Below are positions 45,286 through 56,458 of a stretch of DNA of 64,000 nt, one piece after another. Each line of letters begins with the position of its first letter. Position 1 is the stretch's first letter. Source of the DNA: Anastatus disparis (lineage: Eukaryota > Arthropoda > Insecta > Hymenoptera > Eupelmidae). The position numbers and the translations under genes are program-made. The stretch lies in contig JAFFSR010000351.1 in NCBI GenBank assembly GCA_017163975.1, forward strand, positions 3,679,501 through 3,743,500, read 5' to 3'. The notes under the pieces are model-generated. The model worked only from the letters and a program-made list of their open reading frames with translations, did no database searches and was not told the origin of the DNA.

Positions 45286-46110
45286 AGTTATATCTATCTT
45301 TGTTTTTTCGAAGGCCTCTGGTGCGTCTGGGGTTCAAACTATCGGTGTCTTATCTTTCTTGTTACTTTTTATGAACACGTGCAGATGGCGCTGCGTTTCT
45401 GCCGCTTGAGGGGTTGCCTTTCTATAAAAGTTAACTAAACCAAGGAACCTGCGTAATTCGTCTACAGTTCGCGGTTGTGGAAAATTTTAAATTGATTTGA
45501 CCAGCTTTGGGTCAGGCTTAAGGCCTTCTTTATCGATCGTATGCCCGAGAAAAACTAAACTTTCGGCTCCGAAGATGCATTTTTTTAAATTTAGTTGCAA
45601 ATGGAAGTTCCGCAACCTTTGAAACACTATATTTAAGTGTTTCTCATGTTCCTCGGGTGAGGCGGACATCACAAGGATGTCGTCAATGTAGGCAAAGACG
45701 AAATCTAAATCTCCCAGCACTAGGTTAACATACCTTTGAAACGTTTGCAATGCATTTCTAAAACCGAAGGCCATAACAAAAAATTCGTATAGACCAGACG
45801 GTGTGATTACTGCCGTTTTTGGAATATCATCTGGAAAGATGGCTATCTGTAAGAACGCGCTTTCCTGGTCCAGGGCGGAGAAAATATTTTTACCGTGTAG
45901 GTTACTTGAAAAATCATGTAAATTTGGTATGGGGTATCTATCCGGTACCGTTACCTCATTTACTTTTCGATAGTCTCCGCAGACTCGCCGTTCCCCGTTT
46001 TTTGGGCACTATGTGAATGGGTGTAGCCCAAGGACTTTTCGAGGGTCTACACACACCTAAGCTACATCACTCTTGAAACGCTGCTTTAGCTACTTTACAT
46101 TTTTCTGGGT
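45286..46110 (-). pseudogene. Ty3/gypsy reverse transcriptase domain
   Basis: On the minus strand: GDYRKVNEVTVPDRYPIPNL (about 45981-45922), FSALDQESAFLQI (first catalytic aspartate, with the usual LDLxxGYxQI eroded), GLYEFFVMAFGFRNALQTFQ, and AYIDDILVM (catalytic YIDD, about 45695-45669), then KKCIFGAESLVFLGHTID and ELRRFLGLVNFYRK-like sequence near 45450-45430. Block order is that of Ty3/gypsy. Frameshifts near 46090, 46000 and 45775, and a stop at 45487, break it. The reverse transcriptase would copy the element RNA into DNA. Confidence 0.9.
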
Positions 46111-46937
46111 GTAAGCGTCGCGGTTTCTGCGCACAAGGACGACCTGTGGTCTTGATGTAATGATAGATGCTTCTCTTTTTCTAGAGATTTTGGCCTATCA
46201 ACGCCTGTTACCGTAGGAAATTTGTTTAAAATATGTGCGTACTTGATTTTGGAGTCAATTAAGGAAATTTGTAAGTCAGGAACGGCTCTGTTAAATCCAT
46301 TAATTGTTCCATTCGTGCTTGCATTAATTAGTAATTTTTTCTCAAGATCTAGTAAGAGATGAAAATGATTTAAAACATCCCCTCCCAATATAGGATAAGA
46401 GACATCTGCGATAATAAAAAGCCATAGCAGTTCCTGAGTGAACCTAAAATCAAGTTTCTTCTGTAATGTACCATATGTGTTTATTTTAGTGTCGTTAGCT
46501 GCACAGTTTAAATTTGTCTTTCTTTCCGAAAAATTTTTGAATCTAGGGATGATGGAAAATTCCGCGTTTTCTTTATTACCATCCGAGTTTGTTCTATCTT
46601 TATTTCTCGCGTTTTGTTGATCCAGCTTAATAGAGTTATCCACCCAGTCGCACGGCATTGTACATTTAAACGCGTTCTTACAGTATTTACTATGATGGTA
46701 ACAATAATGTCTACGGTCTCTATTTTTGCTACGTCCACGCTCTCCTAATTTCTTACCTTCATGCCAAGTTTTATCTTGCGAGCGTCTTTTAACTATGTTA
46801 CTTTGGCTTACGAGCGCGTCAACTTTAGCCATCATTTCCATCAAAATATGCGTTTTATTTTGTTTAGTTCCGTGAATCGCGTTATGATTTGCATGTAAGT
46901 CGGCATGTATTTGATCAGCAAGTTCGACCGACGCCAT
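46111..46937 (-). pseudogene. Ty3/gypsy Gag end and protease remnant
   Basis: The 280-residue frame starts with MASVELADQIHADL, the end of Gag, followed by a lysine-rich stretch and YCYHHSKYCKNAFKCTMPC, the zinc-knuckle-like CxxH..C..C motif of insect gypsy Gag. Then CAANDTKINTYGTLQKKL and WLFIIADVSYPILGGDVLNH give the C-terminal half of a retroviral-type aspartic protease. The DTG/DSG catalytic motif expected about 20 residues before CAAND is absent, so a short deletion has removed the active site. The frame ends with the protease-reverse transcriptase linker. Confidence 0.8.
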
Positions 46938-47804
46938 TTCATTTTCAGGCGTTACGTCTTACCTTATAAACGGACGGATGTTGCATGGTAGATTAGCTCT
47001 CTATGCTTTAAGAATCGACGCGCGTGGCATTTGTTCTCCCGCAAGATTAATCAGCTTGTATAAATATTTCGATGGCTTTCTCGTTCCAATTTGACAACCG
47101 CGAAATAATGTTAGTAGTTTAGAATCTTGCGATTGTGTATATTTTTTTATTAAAATTTCTTTAATCTCGGTATAACGATGATTAGGTCTTAATAATTTAG
47201 TGCTATTGGATATTTCATCAACGATATTATTACTAAGGTTAGGCATGACGTTTACGAATTTAATGTTATCGTCCGTTATGTTTTGTATCGATAGTTGATA
47301 CTCAAACATTTCGAACCATGTTACCGGATCGTGTTGCCAGAAGGGCATTTTTATTAGTTTAAATTTTATATTAGCCGCGACCGACGGTTGAGTATTATGA
47401 TTCTGTGTGTTTATGTTGGGCGTGTTTGTTGTGTACACGAGGAAGGTTACAGGATGGTTAGAATTCGAGAAAGTTCGGTTATTTTTTATTGTAGGTTGTG
47501 TTTCTTGTGTGTTTAGAATGTTTGATGTTAAATTGAAGGTCGAGCTTTGTTCTATAAGAAAAAGGTGTGATGTTTGTTTATGTGTTGCTGTAGAGGCCGA
47601 TGGAAGGTTATAATGACTTTGAGTGTTTCTTGTATTTTCGAAAAATCTAGAATTTAAATTTTGTTGAGTCTCTAACGAATTTTCATTTCTCGCTTGATTT
47701 AATACAAGTGCTTTAAATGACTTTATTTGCTCTGTTAAATTATTAATTTGTTCGCTGTGCAAATTTTGCATTAGTTTAATTTTATTACTCGAAGTTTTTC
47801 CCAT
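46938..47804 (-). pseudogene. Ty3/gypsy Gag, capsid part
   Basis: The frame 47804-47001 has a glutamine/asparagine/threonine-rich N-terminal 130 residues with a short coiled-coil-like start (LHSEQINNLTEQIKSFKAL), then a capsid part: IKMPFWQHDPVTWFEMFEYQ, ITDDNIKFVNVMPNL, YTEIKEILIKKYTQSQDSKL and LAGEQMPRASILKA. This order (PFW.. dPv.WF...E.qF, then tKf..v...L) is typical of insect gypsy Gag. Stops near 47000 and 46965 separate it from the next frame, where the Gag ends. It would form the particle shell. Confidence 0.8.
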
Positions 47805-50764
47805 CCTTTCATAAGCCTCTCGTGGAACTGTTTTTTCGTTTGATGTGTTATGAGAAGGTGGCTTAATGGATGAAAGCCTATTCTGATCGAAACTATGCGC
47901 GGTTCTTTGTCTATTCGTTAATAAAGATTTTTCAAACGTTTTTTGATTTTTATTAATATTTGAGTTTGTTAAATTTAAGTAAAATCCGGTGGGCGAACTG
48001 TCGGAAACAATTGGTCCTATAGGATTTTATAGAGTTCCTAGGACGTCCCCGTCACCCGAGTACATGCTCTCTGAAGGAGTGCTGTTCTGTTGCACGCGTA
48101 ACGCGTTTTCCGTATGTTGTGTGTTGCCAGGCTCGCTGTTTTTAGGAGGTGTATGGGTTACTTTAGGAAGCATTTTTGCGGACGAACGGTCGCAAAAGAG
48201 GGAATAACGCGTTTTTAGTCTGTGTAGTGAGCAGTTCGAGAAAATCCTCTCCGAATTTCATAAGGAATATAATTTTATACCTAAAAAGAAAAAAGAGGCG
48301 TCTTGTGTAATCGGGTTTACCTCTACGTGCTCAGCGCAAGAGACCTCATGTAGTCCACGACTGATGCACACAAAGGCTCTCCGATGCACAAGCGCAAATA
48401 GTTAATAATACGCGTACTCGCTGTGCGAGTGAAAAATCAGAGAGAATCCTTCACTTGACCGACTACCAGATAAGAGCAATTGCGGGCTTCTCGTCTATTA
48501 CCACGTTAAAATAATGAAGAAAAGACTTTTGGCACCGTTAGAGATCCAGAGGGATCGACGAAGGAGCTTTCTTAAGCAATGCCAGCGCCTCGAGTTAGAG
48601 TGAGATTTTTTTACAATAATATTGAAGAAAAGTATGTATATTTTGAAGTGTCTTAAAATTTTAGGACGAGAAATCTTCAATTGTGTACAGTTAAAGTTTT
48701 ATATGTACATAGATTAAAAAATATATGTATAAATATATGTATAAAAAATAAAAATATATGTGTATATGGACAAAAATACAAACAAAATATATAATAAATT
48801 AGTAAAAAATTAAATACGACACAAACACATACGACTAGTTTTATATTGCACTTCAGAGAATTTCATAGAAAATTTTATAGTAATTCAAGCTATACTAATT
48901 CGTCTAAAGTCGACTTTTTCGTTATTCTTTTTACAATTGAATAACTCAAAATTTAAATAAGTAAAATAAAATTAATGCTAGCTAGCTAACACGAAAAACT
49001 GACTCCTCGCACTCTGCACTCGCTTAAAATTAAAAGATGTTCCACGTTGACCTTGAGGTAGTTGCTTGATATTACATTTCGACCGTTTGACTTATGAAAA
49101 GCACGCGTTTTTGCTAGACTTAAAACTGGCCGTTTCTTTGTCTTTAAAAGCAATTTCGCGAAGCTACTGATTCAAAGGAATTAATATGACAGACAAAATG
49201 TGTACATAACCTATGCCACGTGTCTTAAGGCATAAAATTTTTACAAAAGAATGATTTTTTATACTTTAAACAAAATGATATACGCGAGAAAAGAATTTTT
49301 TCAACGCCAGACACAATGCGTGTATAACCTACACGCGTGTCAACGGCGTGCTTTTTCACAAACGTGACAAACTAATTCCACTCGTGATTCACTCTAATAT
49401 AACGGCCACAACACGCACTGCCGTGAAAAAGGAATGTTCACTTGTTAGACGTGTAAAAGAAATTAAAAGACGCTACGTGGTCAGAATTCTCTAAGAAAAA
49501 AGACTTTTTCTGTGGTTTTTTGCACGTCAATAATTTAATGATGCGACCGCGCTTTTTCTTAAGACAAGAGAGAGGAAAAATTATATAAAAGAGAGTGCAC
49601 TTTTAGCAACTCTCACTACCTGTTGTGTCGCAACACAAATTCATGCCAAAATCAAAAACGATGACGAGTGGCAGTACTTTACAGTCGCCTGTTCTCACCT
49701 CCCTTAAGTCAGTTCATAGACAAAAAGGGGGGAGAGAACAGGGAGACTTTTCAAGTGCCGCGGAAACATAAATCAGTATCAAGCGTGACATCGCCTCGAG
49801 CGGTCTAGTCACTCGCAAGAAAATCGAATCTCCTTTGTTGCCTCTCTTCCTTTTTCCAAAAAAGCTAACAGGGGCTCTTTCTGTAGTGGACGAGTTTCCG
49901 CTAAGCGACGAATGGTCGATTGTGAACATACGCAACACCTTCGCCCACCTAAGCCAGGATTATATAAATTTACATTGTTCTTTTCTCTTTTCTTTTGCGT
50001 GCGTGCGTGCGAACAGAATCGAACGATGCGTCAAATAGTGTGTAAAGTTGTAGGATAATAAATCAAGGGTTTTTTATGCCACATGGCTTTTTCCCTTTAT
50101 ATCAGTGTTTTATTAAGTAAATCCTTTCCTTAATAATAAAATGTAAATTCAGAATAAAGTCAATTAAAACAAAGACAACTACAACCGCAAGGTTAGTTGC
50201 ATTTGCATCAATAAAATCATTTTTTTTTTTTAATAAAATAATAGATCTTTTGTGTGTAAAATTTGTGATAAATTAAATTCAGTGTAAAATTAAATTCAAA
50301 TAAGTTAGAAATTTCAAAGGTTAAAATCAAAATTAAGTGTCAATCTTTTAACGTTTAAAAAAGGGTAAATTCAAACAGAATTAGTTAGACAAAATTCATA
50401 ATCTCCTTTTTTTCTAAAACTTCCAACAAATTTAATTAAAAAATTCGTTGGAAAAGACTACGCGTCTTTTCACTATCTTTGAAGAAGAATCTGCGTTGCT
50501 CTGGACGAAGACACTGAGGCAGAAGTCGCAAAGGAAAGTGTCTCCTACTTGGAGCACACAGAGGTCGTGCGAATGATGCAGGCGCGATACTCCGCTTCTC
50601 CAGTCCAAGAAAACTACCAGTGCTTGAATCTCAGCGACAACGGCAGCGATAAATAGATGCTTGACCAGTACACAAAGAACCCGAAATGACGGACTTTCAA
50701 GGCGTCCCTCTAGCTCCGCTACTTGGTTAAAGAAAATGGCCGCTTGGTCACCGCTGAAGACTTA
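47805..50764 (-). other. Long 5' leader of the Ty3/gypsy element
   Basis: Nearly 3 kb between LTR and gag. No recognisable protein is seen; several frames occur but none resembles a known family. It has a TATATAAA at about 49961 with GCGTGCGTGCGTGCG downstream on the plus strand, so an insertion with its own promoter is possible. GTTGTGTCGCAACA at 49622-49635 is a small hairpin. Confidence 0.45.
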
Positions 50765-50779
50765 GTCGGGGTCACCAGT
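50765..50779 (-). promoter_or_regulatory. Primer-binding-site-like sequence
   Basis: Directly inside the 5' LTR (minus strand) the sequence is ACTGGTGACCCCGAC. A TGG start next to the LTR is the complement of a tRNA CCA end, as expected for priming of minus-strand DNA synthesis. I cannot assign the tRNA with confidence. Confidence 0.6.
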
Positions 50780-51061
50780 TGTAATGATTAGGGTGGCAAT
50801 GTATATATAATAAGACAGAAGAAGATGGGATCTGGAAAATGAGAGACACTTTATAAGTTAAGGTGTTTCTTTATTAGATAGCCAAAGCGACTAAGCGCAG
50901 TGGCTGGCGAAGTAAGACTAAAGTACAAGCGAGCAGTCTCTACGCTGCTTCTTTCTCATCCGATATGAGCCTGCGCAGAGGCGTTCTCATGTATACACTA
51001 ACATGTGTATTGGTGCGCTTACAGCGCCATACGCATACATACAAGTGTGAGTGTCCCCACA
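50780..51061 (-). repeat. 5' LTR of the Ty3/gypsy element
   Basis: This is the longer LTR copy (282 bp), bounded TG...CA on the minus strand. It has a CTAATAAAGAAAC polyadenylation-like signal at about 50874-50862 and a TTATATATA stretch at about 50812-50803. The other LTR differs by an 18-bp indel and scattered substitutions, so the insertion is not recent. Confidence 0.9.
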
Positions 51062-51268
51062 AGATCATTCTGGCTTTATATATCTGCGTTTTTGAAATTT
51101 GTATAAGGGATCGCAAAACTTGAAAATCGCAGCCTGGTAAGTTAAAATTAAATTGACGCAATCAACCATCAATTCGACTATAAGTCACTAGGTGGCGATT
51201 TCTAAGTTTTGCGATCCCTCATACAAATCTCAAAGACGCAGATATATAAGGCCAGAATGATCTCAACT
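51062..51268. repeat. Central palindrome of the large element (207 bp)
   Basis: AGATCATTCTGGCTTTATAT and AGGGATCGCAAAACTT are mirrored by AAGTTTTGCGATCCCT and ATATAAGGCCAGAATGATCT. The GCGATCC / ATATAAGGC module and a TAGGTGGCGA(T) phrase also occur at 53925-54070 inside the GTACGTAC element. Confidence 0.85.
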
Positions 51269-51501
51269 TAATCGCAAATGCTCTTCGTTTTTCGAAGATT
51301 TAAAACTACGAGGTTTACCTCGTTTTTTATTTTTCCTTCAAATGGAAAATGATTATTATGTAAAGTCATTTTTCAATGACATAATTCATGAAAAATGACG
51401 TTTTTTTCCCTAAATTTGGAGAAAATGACGTCTTTGAAAGACGTCTTTGGTCGTGTCTTAGAGTGGAACAAAAAAGACGTCATTTTTTCAATGTTTAGAA
51501 A

Positions 51502-51599
51502 ACTGTTGAAAATAATGACGTCTTTCTAAGACGTCTTCAAAGACGTCATTCAAAGATGTCTTTCAAAGACGTCTTGAAAAGACGTCATTATTTTCAACA
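51502..51599. mobile_element. GACGTC-array foldback element, short copy in right arm
   Basis: CTGTTGAAAATAATGACGTC and GACGTCATTATTTTCAAC are the ends. The interior has alternating GACGTCTTTC and TCAAAGACGTC units. It is the counterpart of 37699-38019 with fewer units. Confidence 0.75.
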
Positions 51600-52470
51600 A
51601 AGAGGTACTCTGAAACCCCTTAGCGCTTCAGATAAAATATTGAAAATTGTATAAAACTACTAGTGCGAACTTCGAGATCGAAAACAAAATCTAGGAATAT
51701 AAAAAAAATCTCACCTCAAAGTACAAGTCTCAACGAATATTTTCCAGTAAAGAATGGTCAGATATCTTTTATACAAAACGAGAAACAAAATTTTTAAAAT
51801 GACTATTTTTAGTAATTTTTTGTACTTTAGATGCTTATAACTTAAAAATGGTGTCTTTTTCGACAATATAGCAAAGAATAAAAAGAGTTTATTTTGGTCC
51901 GGTTTAGATAACTAATGATTTTTGAGGATTTTTTTTTTCATTTTTTTAAATTTATGGGTTTTACTCATTGGAAGTAATAAATAAATAAATGTAGATTAAG
52001 TCAGTCAATAAAATTTTGCAAGTTTTTTGTTAATAATGAATTAAAGACTACTTGGACAAAAATATGTCACATATTAGTTTCTAATGTCAATAATATAATG
52101 GATCGATCTTGAAAGGTTTTATTAGGCTACTTTTTCATAAAAAGTCAGTTTGTTTCTTTAAGCATTAAAATAAGGGTGTGCCGCTCGCCTAAAAGTTAAA
52201 ACTTCATGATCAGCTTTATTTCGACGAGTCTACCAAACTTTTGTCTATGAGAATTCTGGATTACGATGCTTTTTCAAGCTATAAATTTTTGAATATGTTA
52301 AATTAATGATCTTTTGTTTTGCAATGAACACATACTTTATTTTTTATAATTCTAAAGATAATTCAATAATGAGATAACGAGTTAATCTAACATTCCCAAC
52401 ATGTAGTATTGAGATAATTTCGTTTTGACATACACACATACCTCATTTTTGCAGAGTATGTAAGCTGTAA

Positions 52471-52538
52471 GGATTCTGGAATAGGGCGCTACTAGCACAC
52501 AAAGTGTGCCAGTCGCGCCCTGTTCTAGAATCCTTACA
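52471..52538. repeat. 68-bp hairpin next to a large palindrome
   Basis: AAGGATTCTGGAATAGGGCG is mirrored by CGCCCTGTTCTAGAATCCTT around ACTAGCACACAAAGTGTG. It adjoins the left end of the palindrome 52540-56048 and has no counterpart at the right end. Confidence 0.8.
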
Positions 52539-53248
52539 TAGTCTAGGCGCCCAGAGGGTTTCGCATGAAGTTAGAGGTCCCACCAAGCAAGTAGGTGATT
52601 TATATGTATTTTGAGCTGCTGAATCCGAATTTGCAACTTGCTTTTCACGCAAGTGGTCGAGTAATTTGTTATAAACAAATTGATTGTTTAAATGGCTATA
52701 GTTTATGAACTACAATAGATGCAGTGATTTTCTCTGCAAAAACTTGTTCTTTAATAAAAAAAAACAAAAAAAATCGTTTTTGTTGCGTTTCGATTCGATA
52801 ATTAGAACCAGAGATATGGCAAATATATTGCAAAAAAACATAGAGATGTAGCGGAAGCACGGAACGCCCTGGTAAAAAACCTTATAATTCGACTACTAAT
52901 TAATATTTTTTGAAGTTCAACATGTGTTTGAAAAATGTCAGCGTCTCAGCTTTAATGATAAATTGTTATATATTACTTTCAAGTGTTAATAAATATGCTA
53001 GAATGATTTGAAGCAGAAAAAATTTTCAATTTTTCAGAATCTTGTTTGTTTATAACGAAATGATATAGGTTAGCGAACAGAATATTTCTATATTTTTTAT
53101 AAAGAATGATAGGAAATTTGATCTAGTTTAAGAATCTGTCCGGTTTTTCAAATTTAAGTAAGTAGAACCCGAGATATCGCAAATTTAAGCTGTAGCGCCA
53201 ACTCCTTGCAATACGATATATGTATGCAATATGGCGATCGCTTTCCTT

Positions 53249-54674
53249 CCCTGTTGAAAATAAGTACGTACTTCAAGTATGTACTTTGAGTATGTACTTC
53301 AAGTATGTACTTCAAGTATATACTTTACTTAAGTACGTACTATTTTGGAACATTTTAGTAGGTACTGTTTTGAAAAGTATATACTTTTATTGAAAATATG
53401 TACTTTTAAAGTATATTTTGATAAATAATATTTCTCAAAGTACGTACTTTATTAGAAAATACGTATTTTTTTAAAGTATGTACTTATTAAAAACATTTTG
53501 GTAGGTACTTTTTTTAAAAGTATATATTTTTAAAAAAGTACATACTAAAATGACCAAAAAAAAATTACTTTAGCTACAGTACATACTTGAGTATGAAGGT
53601 TCATACTTCGTATAAAAGAATATGTATGAAAATGTTCTAAAAATATATACTTCTATACAAGTACGTACTTTTATTAAAATAGAGTATATACCTTTAAAGA
53701 TAACAAATCAAATTTTACAAAAAAGTCGGTAAAAGTTTGAGATTATTTTTATTTTCAATAATTCCTCAAGTTAGTAACTTGGTAAGTGTTTTCTTCCTAA
53801 AGGAAGATATAAAAATAAGGTAAGCATCGACTCTCCGCAGATCAAAAAGCTTGAGCGAACAAACTCGAAATGTTATAACTTTATATTCCCACGTCACTGA
53901 AATTCAGGTAGAGGATCGCAAAATTAACAAAAACGCCACCTAACAGCAAAGACAGAATTAATAATCGATTCGAATAATTTTTTCAGTACTTACGTTTTTA
54001 GCTGTTAGGTGGCGTTTTTCTTAACTTTGCGATCCTTTATCCGAATTTCAGAGATGCAGGTATATAAGGCTATAATATTCCGTATTTTTTTACAGTTGAA
54101 AATCAGTACATACTTTAATAACATACTTTGAGTATGTACTTCAAGTATATACACTTTAGATCAAGTACGTACTTTTTTGGAACATTTTAGAAGGTACTTT
54201 TTAGAAAAGTATGCACTTTTCAAAAAGTACATAATAAAGTAAAAAAAAATTTGTCACGTAGCTACAGTATATACTTTTATATGAAGGTACATACATCGTA
54301 TAAAAAAGTATGTATGAAAATTTTCTAAAAGGTATATACTTCTATATAAGTAAGTACTTTTATTAAAATAGGGTACATAATTTTGAAGAAAGTACTCATT
54401 TTTAAAATAAAAGTACGCATAAAAATATTTTTAAAAAGTACATACTTTCAAAATAGTAGGTATTGTTTAATAAAGTTCATATTTAAAAAAATATTATTTA
54501 TCAAAATATACTTAAAAAGTACATACTTTCAATAAAAGTATATACTTTTCAAAAAAAGTATCTACTAAAATGTTCCAAAATAGTACGTACTTAAGTAAAA
54601 TATATACTTGTAGTACATACTTGAAGTACGTACTCAAAGTACGTACTTCAAGTACGTACTTATTTTCAACAGGG
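53249..54674. mobile_element. GTACGTAC-array foldback element
   Basis: The ends are CCCTGTTGAAAATAAGTACG and CGTACTTATTTTCAACAGGG. Both arms are filled with (A)GTA(C/T)GTACTT units in which each unit is self-complementary. The centre (53791-54085) carries the CTTCCTAAAGGAAGATATA and TTAGGTGGCGTTTTT modules seen at 16475 and 51062. No protein is encoded. The first 15 bases match the GACGTC elements, so the two repeat types share an end. Confidence 0.85.
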
Positions 54675-54982
54675 TTATTAAAAATTCTTTTATTATAAGG
54701 TAAGTAATTTCATTTTTTTGTAATACAATTAATTTTAACTTTGTATTAGGAAATTAAATAAAAATTTAATAAAAAAGGATTCAGCTAAAAATAGATGACT
54801 CTAATAAATCGGAAGGTTAAAACAAATTTTTTGAATAAAATAGATTATTGTTCTTTTTGCAATTGCAAAAAAATAAACAAATGTAAAAATACTCAATAAG
54901 TTGAGTAAATTGTTTACTATTATAGTAGAAAAATCAATGATTATTTAAAACCCTAAATCTACTTCATTTAAATGTATTATAC

Positions 54983-55229
54983 ACTTCGAGCACATACTAC
55001 TGGAGGAAGCCTCCGAATGGCAGAAAACGTTACAAGGCGAAGAGAGAGAAAGCCTCTATTTTGGTACGTGCTGTCCCTCTCTAGCCTGATTTGATTATCT
55101 GCTTCTGTTTCCCACTAAGAAAGTAAGAAAGAGATAGCACGTACAAAAATAGAGGCTTTTTCTCTCTTCGCCTTGTAACGTAGTTAATAGCTGGGAGGCT
55201 TCCTCCAGTAGTATATGCTCGAAGATTAT
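54983..55229. mobile_element. Palindromic MITE, about 0.25 kb
   Basis: CTTCGAGCACATACTACTGG and AAAGCCTCTATTTTGGTACG are mirrored by CGTACAAAAATAGAGGCTTT and CCAGTAGTATATGCTCGAAG. The GC content is higher than around it. It sits at the centre of the larger palindrome's loop. Confidence 0.8.
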
Positions 55230-56048
55230 ACATCATTAATATTATGACAAAGTATATAAAATAGAGTCGAGTCAGAAGTGATTTTATTAGAAAAGGATGA
55301 GATAACTTACCTTATAATAAAAGAATTTTTAATAAGGGAAGCAATCGTTATATTGCATACATATGTCGTATTGCAAGGAGTTGGCGCTACAGCTTAAATT
55401 TGCGATATCTCAGGTTCTACTTACTGAAATTTGAAAAACCGGACAGATTCTTAAATTAGATCAAATTTCCTATCATTCTCTATCAAAAATATAAATATAT
55501 TTTGTTCGCTAACCTATATTATTTCGTTATAAACAAAGACAATTCTGAAAAATTGAAAATTTTTTCTGCTTCAAATTATTCTAGCTTATTTATCAACATT
55601 TGAAAGTAATCTATAATAATTTATCATTAAAGCTGAGACTCTGACATTTTTCAAACACATGTTGAACTTCAAAAAATATCAATTAGTAGTCGAGTTATAA
55701 GGTTTTTTACCAGGGCGTTCCGCGCTAGCGCTACGTCTCTATGTTTTTTTGCAATATATTTGCCATATCTCTGGTTCTAATTATCGAATCGAAACGCAAC
55801 AAAAACGATTTTTTTTGTTTTTTGTTTATTAAAGAACAAGTTTCTGCAGATAAAATTACTGCACCTATTGTAGTTCATAAACTATAGTCACTTAAACAAT
55901 TAATTTGTTTATAACAAATTACTCGACCACTTGCGCGAAAAGCAAGTTGCAAATTCGGATTCAGCGGCTCAAAATACATACAAATCACCTGCTTGCTTGG
56001 TGAGACCTCTAACTTCATACGAAACCCTCTGGGCGCCTAGACTAACAG

Positions 56049-56315
56049 CCATTTTAGATGTATATGACACACCTACAGCTTTTATAAGAGTTCTTATTTG
56101 CCGACCATCGATGTAGTTGTCGGTAAAGTAGATGATTAATATTCTGACTCAACTGTCGATAGGATAGATCATTGATATAACGTGCATATTTTTTATAGAG
56201 TAAGTATTTTCAAAATTACCTACAAGCTGAGACGCAGTTTCTAAAATTTTTTATATTTAATGTTAGTGCTTGATGATTGCACTTTATTAGAAAATTTTTC
56301 AAAATGTTCCTTCCA
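56049..56315. other. Spacer without recognisable features
   Basis: AT-rich; nothing recognisable. Confidence 0.5.
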
Positions 56316-56408
56316 TTATGTTTTATCCTTTTTATTCTCGGGAGGAAGAAGTTTTGCATGTTCTGAGGAGTTGCACCCCTTCTTCGTTGAACTTTGACTC
56401 TGCCCCAT
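56316..56408 (-). CDS. Possible small protein with an N-myristoylation-like start
   Basis: A 30-residue frame begins MGQSQSSTKKG. Glycine at position 2, serine near 6 and nearby lysines fit the consensus for N-terminal myristoylation and membrane attachment, as used by small structural proteins of some viruses and by host signalling proteins. It is only 50 bases downstream, on the same strand, of the gene that ends at 56459. The frame is short, so chance is a fair alternative. It also sits in a longer open frame (56498-56316), and the true start is uncertain. Confidence 0.25.
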   Translation of the reverse strand: MGQSQSSTKKGCNSSEHAKLLPPENKKDKT

Positions 56409-56458
56409 GTTGAAATGAAACTGAATCACGATGCGTCTCATATTTATAGTCAACTTTA

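Larger units (their letters stand above)
38263..51061 (-). mobile_element. Ty3/gypsy LTR retrotransposon, insect type, no env, inactive
   Basis: Two LTRs, an AGAT target duplication, a polypurine tract and a primer-binding-like site frame gag, protease, reverse transcriptase, RNase H and integrase in Ty3/gypsy order on the minus strand. The leader between LTR and gag is unusually long (about 3 kb). No envelope gene is visible between integrase and 3' LTR. The coding region has many stops, an integrase active-site substitution, a missing protease motif and a 3.2 kb insertion, so it is dead. Confidence 0.9.
36579..52187. mobile_element. Very large palindromic element, opened by a Ty3/gypsy insertion
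   Basis: The left end (GCACCCCTATTTTAATGC, about 36585) is mirrored by GCATTAAAATAAGGGTGTGC at about 52164-52183. Pairing is seen along the arms at AATCTACATTTATTTATTTA, TTTTATTCTTTGC, GATTTTTTTTATATT, GACGTC-rich segments and AACGAGGTAAACCTCGTAGT. The retrotransposon 38263-51061 splits the left arm near the centre; without it the element is about 2.8 kb. The centre is near 51165. The left arm carries an extra nested MITE and a 113-bp duplication that the right arm lacks. Confidence 0.75.
52540..56048. mobile_element. Large palindromic element carrying two nested elements
   Basis: The outer ends TAGTCTAGGCGCCCAGAGGG and CCCTCTGGGCGCCTAGACTA pair. The arms (52540-53248 and 55340-56048) stay alike through AAGCAAGTTGCAAATTCGGA and AGCTGTAGCGCCAACTCCTT. 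The two mirrored frames starting MREKQVANSDSA are arm sequence read in both directions; I do not recognise a protein. The loop contains 53249-54674 and 54983-55229. Confidence 0.8.

Noticed and set aside
49714..50038. Mirrored frames near 49.7-50.0 kb as an env or accessory gene of the gypsy element
   Set aside because: No signal peptide, transmembrane segment or fusion motif, and the position is before gag and not after pol.
52443..56116. Paired frames starting MREKQVANSDSA (52652-52443 and 55931-56116) as duplicated genes
   Set aside because: They are mirror copies in the arms of the 52540-56048 palindrome and resemble no known protein.
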